Shown here: positions 10,792 through 22,700 of the stretch, one piece after another
Layout: every line of letters begins with the position of its first letter
How positions within the stretch are numbered: position 1 is the stretch's first letter
Assembly (NCBI GenBank): GCA_019648995.1
Contig: BLXT01007728.1
Location: 1,388,403 to 1,419,153 of the forward strand
DNA length: 30,751 nucleotides
Origin: Plakobranchus ocellatus
Taxonomy: Eukaryota; Mollusca; Gastropoda; Plakobranchidae
Reading direction: 5' to 3'
The notes under the pieces: generated by a model
The model's database searches: none
What the model saw: only the letters and a program-made list of their open reading frames with translations
What the model was told of the DNA's origin: nothing
Translations under genes and position numbers: made by a program

Positions 10792-13700
10792 CTGCAAAGT
10801 AAATTTGAAAATAAAATACTTTAGTCTACAACGAAATCAGAAACTTTATAGACCTTCTTCATTAAGGAGCTGTTTTTTAAGTGGCAGATGTCAATGCACA
10901 AAGTAATAACTTCAATCAAACATGAAAGGCTCATCAAAGTTGACTCTCTTTACAATACATTAACTTCTATTGAAGGTTCATTTAAACTTACCTCTGGTTA
11001 AAAAAAAAAAAATTTTAAACATTTTTTTATCTGAAACTGTTTTTAAAAAAATTGTAAAATATGGATCAGTAATATTCTCACAAGAAACATTGCTACAAAA
11101 AAGAATAATGGATTATAAATTTTTAAAAGCCAAAAGGCCTTTACATGAAACTCATTGATGCATAATATGCCATTTTTTTCCATGCTCATTTGACAAGAAC
11201 ATTAACGGAAAAAATCCAAGAAACTCCAATCAATATTGGAAGAAGAATGCCTCTGAGCAAATTGAATACAGTCAATATAGAGAGACCAGAGTTAGGATAG
11301 GCTATAGTTCATCAAAAATCCCTCAAAATATAGCTTGAAAGTACTTTAGAAGCAATGAGACACAAGGAAAAAAATTAAATATATAAAAGAGAGACAAAAA
11401 AAAAACAAAAAACAAAAACGATAACAAAAAACCACCCCCTCCCACTAAAAAATAAAAAAAAAAAAAGAAAGGAAGAAAAAGTGGAGAATCAATAAAATCA
11501 GAGACATTAGAATCACACACATACACATTCAGAAAGCTCTGAGCACAGCTGGAAATGTTGGACAATTACCACAAAGATGTTAAGAACATGCTAGCAGAAA
11601 AGTGGTTTTTATAAAGACCGATATAAATATATATTTCATGGAAAGAAAAGAAATCAAATAATGCAGTTCAAAGAGAATAAAAATGAAAGATCACTAGTGA
11701 AATCTCTTTACACTGAAATTTTGGGTGTTTGACATCATTTTGGTTTATGGGGAGAGCTTCATAGTTGACTACTCTTGGACAAAGGGCTAAACAGGTGGAG
11801 TCTGTTCTTATTTGTAAAACACTCAATACCCAATCATATCCTTGTTCTCCAATGGTGGTATTGGATTAGATGTCTGGTTTAAGGTTGCCCAAGTTCCTAT
11901 TAGGGAGTGGTGCCTGTAAGTTCTGTAAGTTGTTTATTGAGCTTAGCCCACTGCATGGAACAAGGCATTGCGTCTCATGATTTCTCTCAGAGCGCATGAC
12001 TCGACATTGCACAACAAGCAGACTAATGTCAGTGCCAGTTCTAGACTGGAGATGGGTTGAGACGGGAGCATTTTTTTTTTCATTTTGCTTATTAGGTCTT
12101 TTATTCTTCATAGAAGAAGTAGGTGAGCATCTTTTGCTCAAAGGTAATGCCTGTCAGAAATCTTTCTGTTTAGAGTGATGTGCAAAGACAAAGAAGAGAA
12201 ATGTACAAGCAAGGCTAATTTTTTTCACTTCATCAAGCTTTTCGATATAACTACTTCCGTTTTAAAAAGATTCTGCTGAATTCTTAAAAAGAAAATGATG
12301 CAGACAAAGAATGATTGTCCTGAATCCAGGCCAAATGAGCTGCAAGTTGCTTATTGAACTTTTTCAACTAACAATACATATTACCCCATAAATTGCACCA
12401 TAAGATGTGAAAATGGAATTGGAATGTGGTGAATCTGTGCCCAGATATTAGCATTCTAACTTTCTGAAAACAGAATAACATGAAATCTACATTTTTCTTC
12501 TCTTCTTTCAAACAAGTGTGAATTTGACAAGAATAATTTTGAAGTTTAACCCCAATTTAGACACATGAAAAGAAAAGTCTACAGCATCAAAAGAAAAATA
12601 CCAAAAAAAGCCTGCAGCCACTTCTATAACCCTATTCTTATCATAATAAAATACTTTGCTTTAAGTTCCTTCTCACGATTAACAGATCTTACTAAGGACC
12701 TGCCTTGTTGTTTTTGCCATATAAAATGAACAAGTACTACAGGTCAAAGCACACGATTACAACTATTCACCAGAAATTGATTTTAGCGATAGTAAAGGTC
12801 AACATGCAAGCAGCAGGTTACCCCTTAAGGAGGAAAATTAGATGAGCCTCTGACTTTCAAATGTGGCTGTCACAATGCTTTATGGGAAAATGCCTTAAAC
12901 AAACCATAGCAACATAGAAATTTATCACATACAGTGCTTTTTCAAGAGGACTTTTTTCCTTTTGGCATGATTTGAGAAAAAAAAAATGAAAACACAAATG
13001 GGATTCTGCAATAAAATTAAATTTTGCTAAATACCTTGCTTTTTTTTATTGTTTTTGTTACACATTGAAAGCTGTTTTAATTTGCTCTGTAGCTGACTTA
13101 AAACTTTTCTTTAGAACTGATATTTGCAAAAAGTTTATATGCAGTTATAATTTAAAATCTACAGGGATAACACAAAAAATCAAATCAGATCATATTTATA
13201 ACATGCAAAGAAAAAAATAAAAGATTAGATGAAATAAAGAAATATACAAATCAGAGTTAAACAGCTTAAGGGCTAAAAACATCTCATGAAATTGAAACAG
13301 AAGTTAAATAACAGCCACAGAATGTCAAAATTATAATACTTAAGTTACAAGTAAGAAATACAACAGGCAAAACTTACGTGCTGTAAGTAAGGCAAACAAG
13401 TTAATATGAACCTAAAAAGCTTATTTTTTAAATCATATGCATATCACAAAAACCGTACTATATTTAAATAAATAAAAGGAAGGCCAGAATCTGGAAAAAA
13501 GCATGCAAGTTTAGCTTTTATGATTTATACAGCCATCCAACCAAATCATTCTCATACGAAGGATTTCTTCTTCTGAGTAAATTTCACTATGATGCATTAG
13601 ATTTTTAAGGGATACCTGCCTTTGTCTCAATCTTTGTCTCAGCTGAATTTTTATGATCTGTTAATGAACGAACTTTCTCGGATCGTGGGTAAGTTTTATG

Positions 13701-16700
13701 CCGTGCATTCCCACCTCTCTCAAGATGTGAAACAACTTCATCCATTTCCACATATATGGGCTCTGAGTAAAAAGGACTATTTGAGGGCCCTGACTCACTT
13801 ACAGGGGTCAACAGACTGTTGTAGGTCTTTGTTTTAGGTGGAAGGCTGGGAGGCATATCTTCAGATTGCTGACTATGAGATGACTCTGGCAATGGTAGAT
13901 GAAAACTTGTGGAAGGGAGTGAGTTGGATTTGTTTCTGGCTGAATAAGATGTAGATATAACAGATAAAGGAAGACTGATATCTTGAGCTGACAGTTTTTG
14001 AGCTACAGGGGTGCTTGAATTTCTGGAAACAAGCCCAAAAAGTTTCTCAAAGCTTCTGCGTCTTTCTTTCCCACTTGAAGGCTTCGGCACTTTTAAATAT
14101 TGTACATGATCTGCACTTTTGTTAAGCTTCTTTAGCTCAAGGGAAGAAGAACGTTGATAAACTACAGCTGTTTTTGCACGTGACTCATGCTGCATCATTT
14201 CAATTAACTTTTCATCATCAGTTTTGGACGAATCCTCTTTCAAGGGTTTTATGCACTCAAGAGATGGATTATGATCATATGGATTAACAGTAGTGCCACT
14301 GTTGCTCACAAGCATGATTGTTGTATATTGAGATTCTGGGACCGTCTTTTTATTTCTTCGCACTAATGGTGAAACATCAGATTCATCTGAGAAATCATGA
14401 ACTGATGCAGAACTTTCTCCCTGTTCAACTGCTTCTTTTGGAACAGATGTATATCCTCCTCTTTTATTTGAGGCATTAGGCAATTCTGAATTACTGCTCT
14501 CAAAACTGCTATCAACAGACTCTTGATAACTAAAACGATTGGGAAAACTTGAAGACCTACGCCTACCTACTTTCAATTTTGACGTTTTCTCCTCCTTTGC
14601 AGTTTTGGAAGAATCATGTTCTGACATACTTCTCTCCAAAACGCTGTTTCTGTGCTTGCCACTACCTGACTTTTCTGTAGCATTTGAGCTCTTTTCCTTT
14701 GAACTCCTCCGTTTAAACCTTGCAAGAAAGCCCTCTTTTACTGGTTCAGGTAAAAGTACCTCCCTGCTTATGTAAGTCTCTTGGGGTACAAGGTTACTGT
14801 CCGAGTCCAAGGTGGTGTTTATATAGGTTGATTTGCTATCTGACATTTTTTTTGAAAAGTCAATAAGATTAGGAAATGGCTTGGGTGGTTCTTGACCAGA
14901 GGCATTTTGATTTTGGACAGGAGTACTCTTGGCTTTCACATAAACTCTTGATGACTTTTTAGCTGGCATTTCATCACAATTTAATGAGGCACTACCAATG
15001 TACAAGCTTTGGTGAGGCTTAGAAGGCAGAGATGCTTCATTTGGTGGAGGCAATATCGGTGGATGCATGTCATTGTAACCTTCACTAGTCTCAACACTCT
15101 GGGCTGCAGGAGTTCTCCTGGTTGATATTGTGCTCATATCCATATATGTGCTTTCACCTTTTTGAATACAACTGTTGTTTTTGAGTGGCAAAAGTAAGTC
15201 GGCTTCGGAAATATACAGATCCCTTTTTTCAGCAACTTCACTTTCTGCTCCGTCTAAGTATATTTCATCTTCATGAAATGAATCAGCACTAAAAGAGGCC
15301 ATATCCATATAATCATCTTTTCTCATACTGATTCTTGTTTCAAATCTCTTAGTCTGAGTGGGGGCCTTTGAGGTACTATTGGGATCAACTAGATGCTTAG
15401 ATTTCAGCTTTGGGCTACCCATCATCAAATAATTACTTTCTTCAACAGCCATCTTACCATCAACTCCTTCCTCTTTTACTATAGGCTCTGGGTTGTCACA
15501 TTGGCTTATGTTAGATATAACTAGGTTCTTGTTTTGGCCATTTTCAAATTTCTTGGTATGCCAATCCTTTTCAATTTTTTTTAAAAGGGCAGGACCTTTT
15601 GGGGGCAACTGTGGTGGTGGAGTTTCTTCCCTTCTGGCTGGGATATTTTCATATATAACAGTCCCACTAAAACTTACATCTTGCTGATTTTGAACATCAC
15701 TCGTCAAAATATCAAGTATTTCAGAATTCATGGTGGATAAAGTATTTTTTTTCTCACAGTTGGCTGATGACTGAATTGTAGCATATACAGTCTCCTCTGA
15801 TACGCAGCTATCTCCATTTAAATTCACAACAAGCATTTCTTGTAATTCTTGAACTGTATTCATCTTGGAGTGATGATGCCGATTCTGTCTAGGCTTGTGA
15901 AATGAAGATAACTTTGATGACAGTGCTTCAAAACAAGGTACTTGATTTGGGGGGTTCAATCTATTGAGGTTGGGAGCTACATGAAGACTACTGAGACTGC
16001 TACTGTGTGCCTTTATTCCTAAATGGCCTTGTGTACCAATGAGCTCCTCTATTCTTGAAGGTACTTGATCTGCACTACCTGGCAAATGAACATGGCTATA
16101 AGACTCATCATCATATTTACTTAAATTCACATATGGTAGAGGCTTGTTCAGGCCAGATGCCATAGGAATTTTATTTAGTTTGGCATGAAACAATGGACTG
16201 ATTGAACTGTTTTCAGGTAAACTGGTATTCAAGCGAAGAGCAAATTTTTTATCAAGACTGTTCAGAGGGCTTGTTTTGTTTTGGGGTTTGACAGGTGCAA
16301 CATTGCCAGAGATAATCAAAAAATCATTGTCAAGAGCGGAAAGCACAGACTGATCTAATGGTTCAGGCTCTACTTGACTTGAATTCTGTTGACAGGGGTA
16401 GGTTTTTAAAGAACTAGTACCAAGGTCAAAGGACTGTGATGCTATATTTTGACTTTTTGTTGAGCAATTCAGTAACATTTCATCCAAAAGGACCATTTCT
16501 CTCTGTAAATCAGACTCTTGCTTTTTCAGACGCTGAAGGGAAGCCTCATGAGAACTTTCATCAACATGCTGATTTTTAAAAGGGGATTCTGCTACATTGC
16601 TAATATATATGAAAGGATCAGCATCAGTGCTTTGGTATTTTGTTCTGTTTCTGCCATTTTGCTCACTACAAGAAGAGCTTCCACATACTTTGTTTTGAGG

Positions 16701-19700
16701 GACAATTTTCTTATAGAGACCATGATAATCTGAATTTGTACCAACTGAAGTTTCTGTTTTTGTCTTTAAGTTCAATGAAGAACTAGAGATGGGAACAGGA
16801 TCTGGTCTTGGGGAATCATAGAGAGGTTCACCTATAACATTCTGTGTATGTTCCTCCACTAGCCTATTATTTGGCGGTACATCATAAATGCCTGTGGATA
16901 TCTGGTCCCTGTTGTCTGTATGTTGGCTCTCCCGAAGAGCAGCTATGCGGTGGTGATCCATGACACTGACAGAGTGTCGTTTATACCAACTCCAATCTTC
17001 AGACTCAGCACTATTGGACTGGTTGTCATTACAACAATTCAGATTTACTGGAAGGGTGCTTTGAACAGGGTTCTTAAGACCACTGCTGTTAAGATTTGAA
17101 TAATGAAGATGAGAAGTTGATGAGGATGACAAATCAGGTATAAGATGATTACCAAAGTCAATCTGGGAGCCTGAAACAATGAAGAGCATGGTTGTGGAAA
17201 TGGTATACAGGCATATTGAAAAACATCATAGTGAATAAAAAAATTTGACTTAACTGTATTTATCACGTAAATATTTTCTGTTTGCCATATGTGAGGTAAC
17301 CAGAGCAAATTGAACACATATTGTTAGGAATCTCATGAAAAATGTAATTGATTCACGCAGGTAACAAGTTCAAACTTCAAACTCACAAATCTCCTGATGA
17401 AGTTTTGAGATTGAGACACATGATTTTTTTTTCTATCTAAAGTGTAAATTTTCTGTAGACTTGAAAGAGAAAACTGGTTTTAAATCGAAGAAAAAGGTGT
17501 GAAGCAGGAATGTGCAATGTCTCCTGATCTTTTAAAACTATATAATGGAACAATATTGAGGAACCTAGAGGATCTTCCTCAAACAGAGAAAATATTAATA
17601 AACATCAGAATCTGGTGAACAACTGCAACAACTTTGGAAACTGTTGTTTTAGAGAGCAAAAGAATGAGCCTGTCTATGAACGTGAAAAAAAAAACCACAA
17701 GACTACAAGATATATAAAAAAATATCCTCAAAACCCAAATGCATCTTGTTGGCATAGGACACAAAATAAAAGAAAGTCATAAAATTAAAAAATCTTGATT
17801 ACCTGATAACATGAGATGGTTAGATGCACAAGTGAAATAAGAAAACAGAAAAGCCATGGTCAAAGATACAGTCCAAAAATGAAACCAATATTGACAAACA
17901 GAAACATAAGTATGAAAACAAAAATAAGTGTGATGAAGACCTATGTATAATCAGTATTATTTATTACATGGAAGTGAGTGTTGGACAATTATGGAAACGA
18001 AGAAAAACTGGAAGTAGCAGATGCAGTTATCAGAAAAACGATCAGGATTTTATGGATTGAAAAAGAGTCTAATAAATTGCTACTGAAACAAGCTCAAATT
18101 GAGTAATCATTAATTAAAATCATAAGAAGGATGCAACTCCAATTTCTAGAACACATGTGCCAACACAAGGGTTTTGAATATTTAGCAACCACTGGGAATT
18201 ACTGAAGGGAAGAGAGTAACTCTTATTGAAAGTTCTAACTCATTGGCAATCAATAGTAGTAGGAATGAAAGCCTTATAAGGTTAACTGAGAACAGGTTTG
18301 AGTGAAGGAACATGATCGCCAATCTGTCTGTTCCAGACAGGGCACCTAAAGAAGAGAAAAAAGTGTAAAGGCAAAAGTACACATTGAACTTAACATGTGC
18401 CCCTTAACTGATCTTAACCATACACACAGGCATTATATGCTTAGATAAGTGAACAAAAGATCTTGCCTTTCTCTGTCTGAAACACGTTTTTATGTTTCAG
18501 TAAACAATATTTTGGTTTAAAATGGAACACAAGCATTTTATTTTCATGAAATATGATGTTATAAGTTTCAAATGAAGTATTTTACAAACCTTCTTCATTA
18601 TTTCAATAATCCAAACCAGCCTAATCTATTTTCATTCCCACACATAATTTAAATAAATATATAAAGCAGTCTCAAAAAATGCCTTTAGTGGCAGGCCTTG
18701 ATAAAAAAAAAAGGGCTAAGATCAGCACTACCAACCCTGTTCTCTTGCACTAAATTGTGCAATAAAGCTCCAATTTGTGATAATGCCCCTATTATCGTAC
18801 TCCAGCCAGTCAAAAAATACAATGTCTATTTCCTTACCATTAAGACTACAAATTTCAACAAATTTATTAGTTAATGCTGTACAGCGCGACATACTTATAA
18901 AAAAAAACAAACCTGTCAAGCATCATCCACGCTATTTTTTTGTGGATAACATAAGGCTTGCTATTGCTAATGATTGTGTTTTCATAAAAAATAATACATG
19001 ATATTAGAAGAAAATTTACAAACTATGGTTGGAATAATTGAAAGAGAATGTACAAATAGAGGTGCTGAGACTGAACAGAAAACAAAATAAAAATTGCATC
19101 AGATTAATAAAAACAAATTTCTTAGTCCAAAGCTGCCAACCTGTAAAATTCACTTCGAGTATTTTTTTCCCATTTATTTCAGTAACACCCATCAGAATTT
19201 TGATCTAGAGATAGAAAGATAAAAACAAATTGTAACATTTCCCCTCTGACACTCATTTATTTTCAGCTATTGACAATATGAAGAGGTTGCAATCCAATTT
19301 TAATGACGCTAATAGTCCCCATTCAGCAAACAACATCTAAGAAATTTTTCAATTGCAAAAGGAAAGATTTATAAACTCAATTGCAAACAAAGTGAAACTG
19401 TACAGGTAAAAAGAAAAAAGAAAAACGAAAGAAAGGCTCAAATGAATGTAATGTTTACTGATACTAAACAAAATATAATCGGAATTCTCTGGTCTTATTA
19501 CCCTCTAGCATGGTTTGGAGACAAAGCTTCCCTAGACCTGTATTTAGAAATCCTTTGAAAAGGTTTCCTTTTTACCAGCTGAGGGGTTTTAAAAAATTAA
19601 AATGTCTCTGAATGATTGATTGATAAAAAACACTCCATGTTTAAAAATATCTAATTTATGGTTGCATTAAAATTTGGACTGCATTTTGAGACAATTGTAT

Positions 19701-22700
19701 TTTGTAGACCTTGGCTTACCTTTTCAAAATACCAAGTAGAAATCTTTGAAAAAATCAAATTCATAAAATTTCCTTAGATATCTCAACTATCAATGCTGAA
19801 TCAATAGTTTTATTAGTTTATTTTGCTCCTTTCTAAAATGTTCCAAATGGGTGAAATCTAAATACAATGTTTTTCCTTAAAAATAACACTCTTAACAAAG
19901 TAACACACCACCACCTCTTCAAAAAATGAGACAGACAACGTTGAAAATGAACTGTCTAGGAGATGCCAATAAAAATCAATATTTTCTAGGAAAGAAAAAA
20001 AAAGGGCCTTTAAATTTTCATCATTTCCTTAAATATCACTTTGCAGGGATTTACATTTGCATTGGACTCAGCATACGCTTAGTGGCCCAGGCCTATTGAG
20101 AGGCCTTTGATTTTAAAAAGGAAGAAAAATATGAAAAAACTGGTCATAAACCTGGATGTTCTCAGGTGGTGTTATACTGCAGATTTCTCTTGAAAATTTT
20201 ATACCTAAATCTAAACTAAAAAGCCTGAAAGATTGCATTTTATGCCTTGCTTTAACAAAATTAGAACTAGTTAACATCTAAAACTAAATGCACAGGAGGA
20301 CTCAGAATTTTTCCACTTTTTAAAAAATCTAGATCTAGAAAGCCCTCAAGTACATAAGAAATAACCTAGATTGAGATTAGACATTAGATTAAATGATTAT
20401 ATGTAGATCCAGTTCCATCAGATTACAATTCAAACTTCCTTTTCCTACTCACTTTGAGAGACCAATGCAAAGATATTTATTAAAGGATTTCTTTCATTTT
20501 CTCCCATTTCTTTCGTTTTTTTTCTTAGAAGCTTCCAAAGGACAAATGGCAATGGTAGAGTTAAAGAAAATTGCAGTAAGAAATACTCCATTAGTTCATC
20601 CTGATGTTTTCACACACAGAGAGAAAGAGTAACAGATGAAAAAAATTGATTCAATTTTGATAAATATTAAAAAAAAACTTTAAAATAATTCTAATTTGAT
20701 TTGATGTATCAATTTATTTCTATATTAGTATATCAAAAACATCTTTTTTTTTACCTAAGGTACTATTTGTATACTGTAAAACTTAAGCCAAAGGCTTTTT
20801 TTCCTGCCAAAATAAAAATTACACTATTTTTCATATTTTTAAACCAGTTTTCCATAATCCTGTATTTTAAACTACATTTCTATAGAAAAATACAAAAACC
20901 CATAAAGGTTGGCAGCTCTGCTCAGAACAAAATTTTGGTGCTCTATGAAAAGTGGTGCAACCAAAACAAATTTGTTCATTTGGAGTATGATGGATTTGAT
21001 TATAGGAAAAATATTGAAAAAGGTAGCACAGACACTCAAAATTTTTAAAAACCTTCCTCACCAATACATTTTGAAATTAAGGCCAGAAAAAAAAAATTAG
21101 TACTACATCCAAAAAAAAATTTTTGAATATGTGGGAAACAGACTCAATTTGCTGAGAAGTGTTCACCAATGCCCTCTTACAATTACAGAAAAGGGCTACA
21201 GATAACTGGGCCAGTGCAAGAAACAATGGAGGCTGTGTCCTGCACTCTTATAGCAGGCACCTATCTTGAACAGCCTCTTTTGCAATTCCTAGCTGAAAAA
21301 AGCTCTGTAGAAAATGAGTGTCATTTTACAAATTATTTCATATTACAAATGAATGCATGTGATAAATCAGAGACAATAAACTTACTTCTGTTTTTGAACT
21401 TGCGGTGGCAGTTGGATGTTTTTCCAGTGGAGGCAAGGTGAACAATATCTGCAATATCTTCTGATTGCTCAGACTGGAATGCAAATACTCCTGATCCTAA
21501 AATTTAAAAAAAAAAAAAAAAAAAAAACACATTGCATGAAAAACAGAAAATCATTTGATTGTTGGTTCAATGAAATAATAAATTTAAAGAAAAATTGTGA
21601 TCAATGATTTTTCAAGTACATTCCTACTTATGATAATTTATTAATACATGATTACTTTCTCAAATACTATTACACTTTATTTTACAATGGATATAAAGGC
21701 AGTTAAAACATCATTAACTTAGAAAATGGCCTCAGTAGTATAACAATAATAAGTACTTTGTGGTGAAAGAAAAATGAAGGATTGAAAGTTATGACAATCT
21801 GAGTTCTTCAAAGGGGGAAGACAACATCTAACTTCAAATTATACCCACTTGTAGCATCGATTTCGCAATTTTGGCAATTCTATTGAAATGGAAAAGATTT
21901 TTTTTTTTTTATTAGCACGGAAAAAAATTTAGAAAAATGCAAATTTTAGTATCAATGCCAAATTTATTGAGATTAATGAGAGGTATCAAATACTTAAAAC
22001 AGTTTCCATTATTTGCAATTCGAATATTAACCAAACTAGTTTCTTTTCAACAAATTCAGACATAATTTGATTTGATGATTAAAAACAAAAGAATTGAAAG
22101 AAAATGTAAAGGATTTGTTGAAATATCCTATAGAAACTTGAGATTGTGATTTTCTCACAACATTTCACTTTGCCAAATATGTTTCTATTTCCTTGAAATG
22201 TAGCATGCCATTGTCATTGACATACAATAGAAGCTTTTATTAATATCGTTTCCTTTTTCTTTAGGATATTTTGCAAAATTTCTCACACATTCTTTAGTTT
22301 GCTATAGGTGTGTGCTTTCTTGTTGTCCAAATTTGGCCTGCACATACTGAATAAACTGGTCTACTTTTATTACAGCGCAAGTCTGTGAAACAATTAAATC
22401 GGCAAAATTTAAACATGTTTTGCCCCTGATAATTTTCAAGCATTTTATTTTCAAATCAAATGACTTTTCATTTGATTTGTAAACAAAAATTTGTTTTCCG
22501 TTATCTGCGCTTGAGTTTCTGCCAGCACATAAGAGTATAGATAAAAAAAAAAGGGCCATCTTAAAAAGAGAGAAAAGCTGAAAGAAAGATGGCCCTTCTT
22601 TTTATCTAGACTCTATGTGCTACCATGGACACTTTCTTGTACAGACATCGATTTTTTATACTTTGTTCTCAACCAAAATTCTAATGATAACATGGTACTA

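Noticed and set aside
8534..17170. Insulin receptor substrate (IRS) as the identity of the gene
   Set aside because: The tail is IRS-like, but the PH start, the PH-PTB junction and the PTB core match Dok-7 specifically.
20701..21048. 115-codon open frame on the plus strand
   Set aside because: Its first half is Phe/Tyr/Leu/Lys-rich translation of AT-rich DNA. No domain, splice context or homology was seen, and overlapping frames on both strands are equally open.
21169..21441. 90-codon plus-strand frame overlapping exon 5
   Set aside because: It runs antisense over a confirmed PTB exon and has no homology.
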